A stretch of 64,000 nucleotides of DNA from Clostridia bacterium (GCA_009929315.1 SAAS01000005.1:176809-240808), one strand, 5' to 3'. Counted from the first letter of the stretch, positions 53,078-62,281 are shown. Notes: a model not told the origin generated them from the letters alone. Made by a program: numbers and translations.

Positions 53078-53097
53078 TTGTGCAGCTGCTTCATATA

Positions 53098-53982
53098 TCA
53101 GCCCTTAACCGAGCCCGAGTTTGTAATACCTTCAACCAGCGCCTCTTCACCGTGGAGAAACAGCAGCAGAGACGGAATCATATAGATAGTTGCAACAGCG
53201 AAGGCAAGTCCAACCTCGCTTGCGTTAATCGTTGACAGAAAAACAGAAAGCGGCTGCTTCGTCGCGTCCGGCAATAAAACTATCGGCTGCTCAACCATGT
53301 TCCAGTAATCGATAAAAACAAGTATTGCGATTGAATACAGCGCGCTTCGGCACTGCGGCAAGCATATTCTCGTGAATATAAACCACTCACCCGCGCCGTC
53401 AAGTTTGGCGGCTTCGATGAGGGATTTGGGTATTCGTCGCATGAACTTCGTCAGCAAAAACACGCTGAAGGGAGCAAATGCGCCGGGTAATATAATCGAC
53501 CAGCGGGTATCCAAAATTCCGAGCCAATCCGACACAAGATAGTTCGGGACAAGCGTTACCTGATAGGGCATTAACATCAGTATAACATAAAAGAAGAAAA
53601 GGAAAGTCTTAATTTTCCCCCGATAACGTGTAAAGCTGTAAGCCGCAAGCGTAGCTATTGCGACCTGAAGCAGCACGATTGGAATGACCAATAAAACCGA
53701 GTTCCAAAATTTTAAAAGATAGTCGGGGCTTTTAATCAGCGCCGTTGCGTACTGGTTAAAGGAAACCTTATCGGGAATAAATTTCAGGTTAACCTGCTCG
53801 GAGATGTAGGTTTTTGTGGAGCTGTTCGCGTTCTGAAAAACCGCGCCGTAGTTTGCGGAGATTTCCGATTGTGACATAAAGGAATTGGTAAATGTAAGTA
53901 CCGTCGGCAGAAGAAAAGCAAAGGCAAAAACTGCCGCAAGCAGAGTCAGCATTCCCCTGCCGAAATAGCGTTTCTTTTTCAT
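53098..53982 (-). CDS. MalG-type carbohydrate ABC transporter permease
   Basis: A 294-residue inner-membrane protein with six TM segments. The EAA loop, which docks the ATPase, reads LIEAAKLDGAGEWFIFTRICLPQCR and is well conserved. It has the family's extracytoplasmic segment between TM1 and TM2 (~35-85). It overlaps the MalF-type gene by ATGA. A sugar or sugar-like substrate is suggested by family only. Confidence 0.92.
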   Translation of the reverse strand: MKKKRYFGRGMLTLLAAVFAFAFLLPTVLTFTNSFMSQSEISANYGAVFQNANSSTKTYISEQVNLKFIPDKVSFNQYATALIKSPDYLLKFWNSVLLVIPIVLLQVAIATLAAYSFTRYRGKIKTFLFFFYVILMLMPYQVTLVPNYLVSDWLGILDTRWSIILPGAFAPFSVFLLTKFMRRIPKSLIEAAKLDGAGEWFIFTRICLPQCRSALYSIAILVFIDYWNMVEQPIVLLPDATKQPLSVFLSTINASEVGLAFAVATIYMIPSLLLFLHGEEALVEGITNSGSVKG

Positions 53983-54866
53983 CCCTCCACATCCTTTCCG
54001 AGCTTGTCCTCAAAGAAGAACAGCAGAGCGATTATTACGACCATGACGAGCGCCATCAGCACGGCCGCGGCGGAAAGCTTCTGGTAATCCAAAGCTTTGA
54101 ATGTGTTATTCATAAAGTGCTGAAGCATATATAGGCTCTCGACCGGATAGCCTCCGGAAAGCAAGTATACCTCGCGGAAGACCTTGAATGAGTTTATAAG
54201 TGAAAGTATCGTGACAAAAAGAATAGTCGGCGAGAGATATCGCAGAGTTATATTTTTGAACTTAAACCACGGCGTTGCCCCGTCAATGTCGGCAACCTCG
54301 ATAAGCTCCTTCGGTATATTGTTTAAAGCCGCCATGAAGAGAATCATGTTATAACCGAGGTTCTTCCATAGGAAAAGCACGACAACGACAAGCTGCGCGT
54401 ACTGAGATTTAAGCCAGTCGATTTTTTCGATGCCGAAGATTGCCAGAAAGTCGTTCAAGCTGCCGTTGTTGCTGAAAATAACCTGCCATATCAGAACTAC
54501 CGAGGCAACAGGAACCATCATCGGACTCAGAAAAAAGGTTCGGAACTGGCTTTTCAGCGGTATTCTGGCTTCAAGCATCTGGGCAAGCAGAAATGAAAGG
54601 ACAACCGCAAGCGGAACCGCAACCACGGAAAAGGTTGCGGTATTCTTTGCTGCGGTCACAAAGGCAGAATTTTTAAACAGCGCGATGAAGTTTTTTAAAA
54701 AGACAAATTCATGCGAAATCGGATTATTTATAACGGAATAATAGACAATTACAAAGAAAGGTACGATGAAGAACACGGCAACCCCCAATATGCTGGGAGA
54801 AATAAACGCGAGGTCGCGCAGGCGATCCTTTTTGCGTTCATCAAGCTGCTGCCACTTTAATCTCAT
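53979..54866 (-). CDS. MalF-type sugar ABC transporter permease
   Basis: A 295-residue protein with six TM segments, typical of the short Gram-positive MalF/UgpA type. Its EAA loop is LIEVADIDGATPWFKFKNITLR; the catalytic-partner-contacting Glu and Gly are kept. The ATG at 54866 follows GAGGAAGG; the upstream ATG at 54899 lacks a site. It lies between the solute-binding lipoprotein and the MalG-type partner, so the three probably form one importer. The ATPase (often the shared MsmK/MalK) is not in the window. Confidence 0.92.
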   Translation of the reverse strand: MRLKWQQLDERKKDRLRDLAFISPSILGVAVFFIVPFFVIVYYSVINNPISHEFVFLKNFIALFKNSAFVTAAKNTATFSVVAVPLAVVLSFLLAQMLEARIPLKSQFRTFFLSPMMVPVASVVLIWQVIFSNNGSLNDFLAIFGIEKIDWLKSQYAQLVVVVLFLWKNLGYNMILFMAALNNIPKELIEVADIDGATPWFKFKNITLRYLSPTILFVTILSLINSFKVFREVYLLSGGYPVESLYMLQHFMNNTFKALDYQKLSAAAVLMALVMVVIIALLFFFEDKLGKDVEG

Positions 54867-54919
54867 CGTACCTTCCTCTTTTTCCGCCCAGACTCGCAAA
54901 AGAGTTTGCTCTGAGCGTG

Positions 54920-57466
54920 CTATCTCTGCTCGTTTATATAGATGCTCATGCGGCTCTGAATGATATCCGCCACCTGATCAACGGTCTTTTCGCCCGAGAA
55001 GAAAAACGCCGATTCCTCGCTGATAATGTCGAGCAAACTTTGGTCATAGACCGCCGTGTGTTTAACAGAGTTAATCATATTGACAATCTGATCGGCTTCT
55101 TCCTGAGTGATCGCATAGAAATCTACCGACATGTCGCCGCCCATACTCATTCCGCCTGAGGATACGGGAACTTTGTTGCCGTTTTCATCAGTAGTATACT
55201 CCTGAACCATCGCTTCTGCAAGCTTCTTGTCAAAGGCCTTCTGGCTTATCGGATAGCCCCAGGAGAGGTTTTCCTGATAGTCCTCTGAAAGGAGAACGCG
55301 CATGAACTGCCAAGCGCCCTCTTTCGCCTTGCAGGCGGTGGTCATCGCAAGTCCGCCGTTAATTTGGGCAATGTTGCCGACGCCGGATTCAGTCGGCAGG
55401 CCCTTAAAGGTTATTGCTCCGCCGAACATGGCTTTGTAATACTGATAGCTCTGGAAGTCGCTGGCGTTGAATATGCTGAAAAGCTGGCGGCCTTCGCTGA
55501 CAAGTACAGAGGGGTCAACCCAATCTTCGCCGTCCGAGCTCTCTTCAATCTTCTCGGGGAAGCTCTTTGCAAAGGTCAAAAGCTTCTTGAACTCATCGGA
55601 ATTGAAGCTGCACTCGCCTGTCTGCCAGTTCATGTAGTTATCCATGTTGAGCATGCACAGATATTGAAGAACATTGTCTCTCGTCATATACGAGCCGAAG
55701 GGAGAATCGGCGTCAGGGTGCTCCTCGATAATCTTCTGCATATCATCCATAGTCCAGCCCATTTCGGTACCCACGACATCGGGAGAACCTACAATGGATA
55801 CCACGCTGAAGCTGGAAACGAGCTGATAGAGCTTGCCTTCGGTCTCAACCGCATTTAGAATGCCGGGCATAAGGTCGTCGCGGCTAAGTTCCGAATCGCT
55901 CTCTATGTAAGGGTAAAGGTCCTCAAGTAAGCCCTTTGCCGCATATTGCTTATACGGAAGATTGGAAATATCAATCATGTCGGGAATGTTTCCGGCAATA
56001 ATCTCTGTATTCAGCTTAGTAATTCCCGCCGTGTAATCTTGGTCTGTGTTGAACTCGGAGTAATCGGTAATTTCGATTCGGTAATCGGGATTGGTTTTAT
56101 TGAACTTTAGAAGTTCTTTTTTGAGATTCCAGTCCACCCACATTGTCGCAAGTCGGAGCGTTGTTTTCTGCTTGACTTCGCTTCTCGGCGTCTTTACAAG
56201 CGTTATAATCTCAAAGGAGCTTACCCCGTCGTCACTGTAGCTGTTGGAAATCGCAAATACGTTTCCGTCGTCCTGAACGGTGCTGAATCTGATATTATCG
56301 CCGTCCACATCGCAGTTGAGCCATGTCAGAATTTTTTCCGGAACGGCGGTAACCAAATCATAACCGAAAAGCGAGGAGCTGTCCGTGTAGCAGAAGTCGT
56401 ACTTATCACCGCCGTCGCTTGTGTTCCAAACGCTGTTTGGAATAGTGTAATCCTTGCCCCAATCCTTGGTGTTCAAATCAATAACCTTGAGAGTGGTTCT
56501 GTATACGCCGTCAGCGTCGGCTTCGGAAGCGCTTGTTGAAACTCCCATGGTACCGTCTTTGAGCTTAATAAGGCTCGAAATATATCCGTCCACCGAAATC
56601 TTGAACAAAAACTTTGCATCATTGCCGATAACGTAAACAGTATTGTTTCCGTCTGAAATATACACATTTCCGGCATCGTCCGTCAGCATGTAATTGATAT
56701 AGAAGCTGCCGCCGCCGTATTTGCTGTCCGCACTCGCGGTGCTGTCAACATACTGGCTCAGGTCAATGCTTGCAAGTTCCGCTCCCGTGCTCGACAGCTT
56801 ACGGATTAAACTCTGTCTCTCATCGCTAACATAGTACTGATAGGGGTCATCCTTTGTCTCGTCAAAGCCCTCGGGCAAATCAAAAATAGTTTTGCTTATA
56901 CTCTCGGCTACCCAGACATTTCCCTGTGCATCCGCAACGAGTCTGTCAAGGCTCGAGTAGCTGTACTTGTCCTGCGAGCCTTCAGTCGGAACGTAGTCAG
57001 CCAGTTTGTGGTAATTTGTTCCGTCCTTACCGATTGCATAAATGAAGGTCTTATATGTAATATCCGAAACCTCAGGGTCTGAAGTTGCGGGAGCGGGAAC
57101 CGCTTCCGTTGTTGTAACTGTCGTTCCGGCAGCGGAGCTTACCGTTATGTCAGATGCTGAGGACTTGCTTTGATACAACATGCCGCCGTTATTGTAGGCG
57201 TCAACCTCTTCCTGTGTCGCTTCTGTTCCGTCCGCGTGAACGGGAACGTAAGCTGTGAAGTAAACCGTGTCCCCCGATAAATAAGGATTAGAAATGTCTG
57301 TTATCTCCTTTGGAACGCCGGTATATTGAGGTACATACACAAATTCCGAAAGAGCCTCCTGACCGTCATTTCCGGAGTTTCCTCCGCAGGCAGTCAGCGG
57401 TACTGCCAGAAGCACAAACGCGAGAACCAGTGTTCCTGCCCGTTTAAGCGCACTATTCTTTTTCAT
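54920..57466 (-). CDS. Lipoprotein solute-binding protein with a large extra N-terminal (propeller-like) region
   Basis: An 848-residue lipoprotein, about twice the size of a family-1 solute-binding protein. The signal peptide ends in lipobox LTAC (Cys27). Residues ~40-440 are rich in repeated strand segments with DG/DAxGNVY motifs (VADAQGNVWVAES, LTDDAGNVYISDG, SVDGYISSLIKLKDGT), suggesting an NHL-like beta-propeller, interrupted by a Ser/Thr/Ala linker. Residues ~445-830 are the solute-binding domain (TTLRLATMWVDWNLKKELLKFN..., DMIDISNLPYKQYAAKGLLEDLYP). It probably feeds the two permeases; the propeller may sense or bind a second ligand (inference). AAGGAG precedes the ATG. The promoter upstream overlaps a palindromic site. 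Confidence 0.86.
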   Translation of the reverse strand: MKKNSALKRAGTLVLAFVLLAVPLTACGGNSGNDGQEALSEFVYVPQYTGVPKEITDISNPYLSGDTVYFTAYVPVHADGTEATQEEVDAYNNGGMLYQSKSSASDITVSSAAGTTVTTTEAVPAPATSDPEVSDITYKTFIYAIGKDGTNYHKLADYVPTEGSQDKYSYSSLDRLVADAQGNVWVAESISKTIFDLPEGFDETKDDPYQYYVSDERQSLIRKLSSTGAELASIDLSQYVDSTASADSKYGGGSFYINYMLTDDAGNVYISDGNNTVYVIGNDAKFLFKISVDGYISSLIKLKDGTMGVSTSASEADADGVYRTTLKVIDLNTKDWGKDYTIPNSVWNTSDGGDKYDFCYTDSSSLFGYDLVTAVPEKILTWLNCDVDGDNIRFSTVQDDGNVFAISNSYSDDGVSSFEIITLVKTPRSEVKQKTTLRLATMWVDWNLKKELLKFNKTNPDYRIEITDYSEFNTDQDYTAGITKLNTEIIAGNIPDMIDISNLPYKQYAAKGLLEDLYPYIESDSELSRDDLMPGILNAVETEGKLYQLVSSFSVVSIVGSPDVVGTEMGWTMDDMQKIIEEHPDADSPFGSYMTRDNVLQYLCMLNMDNYMNWQTGECSFNSDEFKKLLTFAKSFPEKIEESSDGEDWVDPSVLVSEGRQLFSIFNASDFQSYQYYKAMFGGAITFKGLPTESGVGNIAQINGGLAMTTACKAKEGAWQFMRVLLSEDYQENLSWGYPISQKAFDKKLAEAMVQEYTTDENGNKVPVSSGGMSMGGDMSVDFYAITQEEADQIVNMINSVKHTAVYDQSLLDIISEESAFFFSGEKTVDQVADIIQSRMSIYINEQR

Positions 57467-57483
57467 CTAATCTCTCCTTAAAA

Positions 57484-57550
57484 AACACCTAATGGTGTAT
57501 GATTCGTATTAGTACACCTGTCAATATATCACCGTTGGGTATTACTGTCA
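57484..57550 (-). promoter_or_regulatory. Promoter and operator-like repeats upstream of the solute-binding protein gene
   Basis: On the minus strand TTGACA (57550-57545), a 17 bp spacer and TATATT (57527-57522). Just downstream of the -10 are three ACACC/GGTGT half-sites: GGTGTA and TACACC (57493-57498, 57512-57517) and a perfect ACACC-TAAT-GGTGT palindrome (57484-57497). Their place over the transcription start suggests a repressor. The regulator is not encoded nearby. Confidence 0.68.
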
Positions 57551-58118
57551 ATCCTTAAAGTAAATATGTTCTTATGACAACCTCGCATATCGAGATATTA
57601 GACGTCAAGCCCGAAAATATGTTCCTTGTTTTCCATATATTATTTCTCCGCAAGCTCATCTTCTGTTTTTGAACGAAAGCGTTCCGCCGCCCTTATGGTT
57701 TACATAATTCTATATATGTGATATTGCCTTCTTAATAATTCTCAACGCATTAAGCGGGCGTTTGAGTGCAATAAAAGCAGTTATTCCGAAATTATTATTG
57801 CGGAATATTTGCCTGTTTTTACCTGATTATTCCTTTATTTTCCTATGTTTTTTGTTGATTAAAAGTAAACTTTTTATTAACATTAGGTGTATTTATCCCG
57901 TTTCTGTGATATCTGTCATTATTTCCTGTAATATTGATATTTGTTGTGCATTATTACTAATTATATATATGTATGCAAGCTTGACATAACTGCTCAGACC
58001 TGCTAAAACTAACTTGTTGCAATGCTATATGCTTGTGTCAATCAATTCGATTTTTCTTTTAATAATTTTTGCTCGTCATAATTAGGCAGCTGCCGCGATG
58101 AGCAGATTTGGAGTATTC
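57551..58118. other. AT-rich intergenic region
   Basis: About 570 bp. It contains a GGTTTACATAATTC copy (57697-57710) and long AT runs. The frame at 57762-57989 translates to a hydrophobic, Ile/Leu/Cys-rich string without a ribosome site and I take it as spurious. I see no RNA gene here. Confidence 0.5.
57697..57710 (+). repeat. GGTTTACATAATTC repeat (13 of 14)
   Basis: Differs from the common 14-mer only in the last base; intergenic. Confidence 0.65.
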
Positions 58119-58838
58119 ATGAAAGCGACCTCACACTTTGCAATGGCTCACCTGCTCTTTGCCTCGCTTCAAAACCGCGGGATTTATCTTAACCGAGTAG
58201 CCTTTGTTTACGGAAACATAGCGCCGGATTACAAGCCTTCCATGTGGGTTTCACCTCATTTCGGCAAAGTATGCTCCCGCGCAAACTCTGAAATTTTGAC
58301 AGAGCTGTCGCAACTCCCCGTGTCAGTCAGCGGAAGAGTCGGCGCAGAGTATTCAAGACAGCTCGGATATATGTGCCATTTTATTTGCGACTATTTCTGT
58401 TTTGCCCATAACGAGGACTTCTGTGGCGGGCTGAAGCAGCACGCCGCTTATGAAAACGAGCTGGACGCATATCTTCGGGGCAACTGTCTCAAGCTTCTGG
58501 ACGTACATGGAACCGAACAGATACATACTCTTGCAAGCGCCGACGAAGTAATAGAAAACGCGGAAGTTGTAAAAGCAGAGTATCTCGAGGTCGGTCACAG
58601 CCTCAAAAACGACCTTCGCTTTGCTTTTAACCTCTGTGTTCTGTCAATAGCAAGCATTGTTGCAATTTCAAAAAAAGTTCCCGCTGCGGCCATAAACATT
58701 GAGCTTGACAACGGCAGAACCGAACTCAAGGGCTACGCCACCGGCGACAATTTGATTTTTCGTATGTTCTTTTATAAGTATCGGAACTACAATCTCTTTT
58801 TTCTCCCCGAATTTATGCCGCCCATCGGCGCATATTAA
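58119..58838 (+). CDS. Zinc-dependent phospholipase C-like protein
   Basis: A 239-residue protein related to the zinc-dependent phospholipase C/S1-P1 nuclease fold family (PF00882-like). His/Asp residues in METAL-type positions are SHFAMAHLL, NIAPDYKPS and GYMCHFICDYFCFAHNED. There is no signal peptide, unlike secreted clostridial alpha-toxin, so it is probably cytoplasmic and not a toxin. The ATG at 58119 follows GGAG with a 5 nt gap; the upstream start at 58098 lacks a site. It converges with gap and stands alone. Function beyond the fold is unknown. Confidence 0.8.
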   Translation: MKATSHFAMAHLLFASLQNRGIYLNRVAFVYGNIAPDYKPSMWVSPHFGKVCSRANSEILTELSQLPVSVSGRVGAEYSRQLGYMCHFICDYFCFAHNEDFCGGLKQHAAYENELDAYLRGNCLKLLDVHGTEQIHTLASADEVIENAEVVKAEYLEVGHSLKNDLRFAFNLCVLSIASIVAISKKVPAAAINIELDNGRTELKGYATGDNLIFRMFFYKYRNYNLFFLPEFMPPIGAY

Positions 58839-58863
58839 ACAATAATTATTTTCAGCAATCTAA

Positions 58864-58907
58864 AAAGCACTCCTTGTTCAGATATGAATAAGGAGTGCTT
58901 TGTTTTT
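58864..58907. terminator. Bidirectional terminator between the phospholipase-like gene and gap
   Basis: Perfect 12 bp arms AAAGCACTCCTT / AAGGAGTGCTTT with a 14 nt loop, A-run on one side and GTTTTT on the other. Confidence 0.85.
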
Positions 58908-58928
58908 GAGTTTTTCCGCTAATGCGGT

Positions 58929-59957
<1,029 letters not shown>

Positions 59958-59960
59958 CTA

Positions 59961-60014
59961 AACGTATGGTACATCTGATACGTTCAATATACTACAAAAG
60001 TCCTTTCTTGTAAA
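59961..60014 (-). promoter_or_regulatory. gap promoter with operator-like inverted repeat
   Basis: Minus-strand TTTACA (60014-60009), a 17 bp spacer and TATATT (59991-59986). An inverted repeat AACGTAT-N10-ATACGTT (59961-59984) starts 1 bp after the -10 and covers the transcription start. The site is 73 bp from the end of a GntR-family gene on the same strand, a plausible binder (inference). Confidence 0.7.
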
Positions 60015-60056
60015 CAGTTATCGGACAGTTTTTTAATTTTTGTCAAATAAAAACTA

Positions 60057-60842
60057 CTATTTATCCACGTTGCGGGTAAAGGAAACGCCGTCCTTATGCA
60101 GATAAATGTCAAGCGTGACTCTGTCGGCCCTTATTAGGCTTTGCGTATATTCATAAATCATACCCGTTTCCGTTCTGGTTCTTCTTTGTACGGAAAAAGC
60201 GCAATGTCCGGGTCTGCAGCCCAGCATGTCCGCCTCCTCACGCCCCAGAACGACTGCCTCGTAAGAGTCAACAGCGGAGGCGGGTGCTATGCCGACTTCG
60301 TAAAGCAGGCTGTAAAAGCTGTGCGTCCTTAAAAGCTCTCTGGTAAGCTTCGGATAGATATACTGCGGGTAAAAGGAGGTTTCCAGAATAAGCGGCTCTC
60401 CGTTTACGTTTCTGATTCGCGTAAACTTGTATACCGATTTTTCGGCTGAGTTTAACTCAAGCACCTTAACCAAATCAGGTGTGGGCGTTATTACAGAAAA
60501 CTCAATCAGCGTGGAGGACGGTGTGAGTCCCATAGAGCTTATCTCAGAGGTAAAGGAATAGACATTCTCTGTTTTGCGCCGCATTTTCGGTTCGGCGACA
60601 AAGGTTCCCCTGCCCTGCTTGCGCACAACAAGTCCTTCGGATTCGAGCGAGCCGATAGCCTGACGAACCGTACTGCGGCTGATATTGAAGGTTCTGCAAA
60701 GCTCCGCTTCAGAGGGCAGAAGCTCACCGGCACTTAAAGTACCGGCAGTAATGTTGCGTTTAACGATACTTACAAGCTGAGAATAAAGCGGAATGTCGCT
60801 GTCCAGCGACAAAGTGCTGAGAAGAACAGGATTTGTTTCCAC
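60057..60842 (-). CDS. GntR-family (HutC/UTRA type) transcriptional regulator
   Basis: A 261-residue regulator. The N-terminal winged HTH is at ~15-85 (AELCRTFNISRSTVRQAIGSLESEGLVVRKQGRGTFVAE). The UTRA effector domain follows (~95-245), with FTRIRNVNGEPLILETSFYPQYIYPKL and MIYEYTQSLIRADRVTL typical of it. UTRA domains bind sugar phosphates or related small molecules. It starts at GTG 60842, 9 nt from AGGGGG. It lies upstream of gap on the same strand and near the palindrome in the gap promoter; it is divergent from rpsU. Confidence 0.92.
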   Translation of the reverse strand: METNPVLLSTLSLDSDIPLYSQLVSIVKRNITAGTLSAGELLPSEAELCRTFNISRSTVRQAIGSLESEGLVVRKQGRGTFVAEPKMRRKTENVYSFTSEISSMGLTPSSTLIEFSVITPTPDLVKVLELNSAEKSVYKFTRIRNVNGEPLILETSFYPQYIYPKLTRELLRTHSFYSLLYEVGIAPASAVDSYEAVVLGREEADMLGCRPGHCAFSVQRRTRTETGMIYEYTQSLIRADRVTLDIYLHKDGVSFTRNVDK

Positions 60843-60963
60843 CAGGTAAGTCCCCCTAACAGTAAATACATGTCATTATAATCATTATAAGCAAAAAACC
60901 AAATAATACAAGCATTATTTAAAAAATCGGGAGATACTATCCATAACTCACAGCTAAATGTTC

Positions 60964-60992
60964 TTGACAATAAATGAAATAAATATTATAAT
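60964..60992 (+). promoter_or_regulatory. Full-consensus sigma-A promoter of rpsU
   Basis: TTGACA (60964-60969), a 17 bp spacer and TATAAT (60987-60992): both hexamers are exact. It is the strongest promoter I see in the window. Confidence 0.92.
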
Positions 60993-61006
60993 CAGTCATG
61001 CTAAAA

Positions 61007-61042
61007 GCCATGTTCGATGGCCCTTAAGACGCCGAATGGCGT
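61007..61042 (+). promoter_or_regulatory. Two-hairpin leader of the rpsU mRNA
   Basis: Between the transcription start (~61000) and the ribosome site are two small perfect hairpins: GCCAT-GTTCG-ATGGC (61007-61021) and ACGCC-GAAT-GGCGT (61029-61042), 7 nt apart. GGAGGGAGG follows after 4 nt. They could be a target for S21 or another regulator, or simply protect the 5' end of the message. Confidence 0.5.
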
Positions 61043-61062
61043 ATTTGGAGGGAGGGAAATGA

Positions 61063-61248
61063 ATGTCAGAAGTACGCGTAAAAGAGAACGAATCTCTGGA
61101 TAGCGCTCTTAAAAGATTTAAGAGAAGCTGTGCTAAGTCCGGAGTTATGTCAGACCTCAGAAAAAAGGAATACTACCAGAGTCCCAGCGTAAAGCGCCGC
61201 AAAAAATCTGAGGCCGCGAGAAAAAACAAAAACAAGCACACGTTTTAA
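61063..61248 (+). CDS. rpsU: 30S ribosomal protein S21
   Basis: A 61-residue basic ribosomal protein: [20 protein letters not shown], then [30 protein letters not shown], the family core. S21 sits near the anti-Shine-Dalgarno region of 16S rRNA and affects initiation. A GGAGGGAGG ribosome site lies 7-10 nt upstream, with an exact-consensus promoter and a terminator. In many Firmicutes rpsU is next to yqeY; here an OGG-type glycosylase follows. Confidence 0.97.
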   Translation: MSEVRVKENESLDSALKRFKRSCAKSGVMSDLRKKEYYQSPSVKRRKKSEAARKNKNKHTF

Positions 61249-61265
61249 TTAAGTTAAGAACACTG

Positions 61266-61293
61266 ATCCCGCCTCTTTTGGGGCGGGATTTTT
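61266..61293 (+). terminator. Intrinsic terminator of rpsU
   Basis: Stem ATCCCGCC / GGCGGGAT with an 8 nt loop, followed by TTTT, 17 nt after the stop. Confidence 0.88.
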
Positions 61294-61336
61294 GCAAATG
61301 TGTTTTAGAATTTCAACGGGGTCAGAGGGTAAGGCT

Positions 61337-62176
61337 ATGCGAAATTCAGAAAAAACCGGATATGTCTTGGGTTCCGCGGAGGAGCTCAATCTGCAAAAGA
61401 CATTTGAGTGCGGTCAGTGTTTCCGCTGGAGCTTAGGCGAAAACGGAGTATACTTCGGGGCTGCGGGCGATAAATGCCTTAAAATATGGCAGGAAGGCGG
61501 TCAGATAATCTGTAACGCCGAAAACGGTGACATCTCATTCTGGAGAAATTATTTTGACATCGATACCGATTACGACGACAGTCTTCACTGCTTTTCCGAA
61601 CCTCAATATCTCAAAACCTGTGCCGACTTCGGCAAAGGGATTAGGATTCTGCGTCAGGAACCCTGGGAGGCGCTGTGTAGCTTTATAATTTCCCAGTGCA
61701 ACAATATTCCCCGAATAAAAAAAATAATATCCACGATGTGCTCCGTCTTCGGGGAAGAAATCGGCTGCGGGCTTTATTCCTTCCCCCGTCCCGAAAAGCT
61801 TGCCGCACTTAGCGAAGGCGACCTTGCTCCGCTTAGGTGCGGTTACCGCGCCGCCTATATTTTAAATGCGGCACGTGCAGTATGTGAAGGCTCGCTCAAT
61901 TTTGAAGAACTTTCGACAATGCCCTCTGAAGAGGCGTTCGCGGAAGTTAAAAAAATTCACGGCATCGGCGACAAGGTCGCTAACTGCTTCATGCTTTACG
62001 GTCTTCACCGCATGGACAGATTCCCGATTGACGTCTGGATGAAGCGCGCCCTGGAGCGGCACTTCCCCAAAAACTACGACCCCTCCGTTCTCGGCCCTTA
62101 CGCGGGACTTGCCCAGCAGTACATATTCTATTACGCTCGGACAAGCGAGGGCAGGAACAATTTTGAGTGTTCGTGA
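61337..62176 (+). CDS. ogg: 8-oxoguanine DNA glycosylase/AP lyase (OGG1-like)
   Basis: A 279-residue HhH-GPD base-excision enzyme of the OGG1 type. The N-terminal OGG_N region has LQKTFECGQCFRW, where the F.CGQ.FRW motif is diagnostic. The HhH-GPD core has SFIISQCNNIPRIKKIIS, the hairpin and catalytic Lys in HGIGDKVANCFMLYG, and the catalytic Asp in FPIDVWMKRAL. It removes 8-oxo-G and cuts the AP site. Start 61337 follows GAGGG; the longer frame from 61292 overlaps the rpsU terminator. Confidence 0.9.
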   Translation: MRNSEKTGYVLGSAEELNLQKTFECGQCFRWSLGENGVYFGAAGDKCLKIWQEGGQIICNAENGDISFWRNYFDIDTDYDDSLHCFSEPQYLKTCADFGKGIRILRQEPWEALCSFIISQCNNIPRIKKIISTMCSVFGEEIGCGLYSFPRPEKLAALSEGDLAPLRCGYRAAYILNAARAVCEGSLNFEELSTMPSEEAFAEVKKIHGIGDKVANCFMLYGLHRMDRFPIDVWMKRALERHFPKNYDPSVLGPYAGLAQQYIFYYARTSEGRNNFECS

Positions 62177-62251
62177 CGGGTATACTTTTCTTCGTAAACT
62201 AGCCACAATTATTCAGGCTGAAATTGCGTAAAATATTTGCAGTTTCAACGG

Positions 62252-62281
62252 TTGACAGCCTGTCCGCCAATGGAGTACAAT
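62252..62281 (+). promoter_or_regulatory. Sigma-A promoter of guaB
   Basis: TTGACA (62252-62257), an 18 bp spacer and TACAAT (62276-62281), 34 bp upstream of the start codon. The leader is too short for a riboswitch. Confidence 0.78.

Noticed and set aside
57762..57989. 75-codon plus-strand frame rich in Ile, Leu and Cys
   Set aside because: AT-rich sequence gives such frames readily; there is no ribosome site.
58119..58838. Secreted alpha-toxin-type phospholipase
   Set aside because: No signal peptide and no C-terminal lipid-binding domain, so only a fold-level relation is supported.
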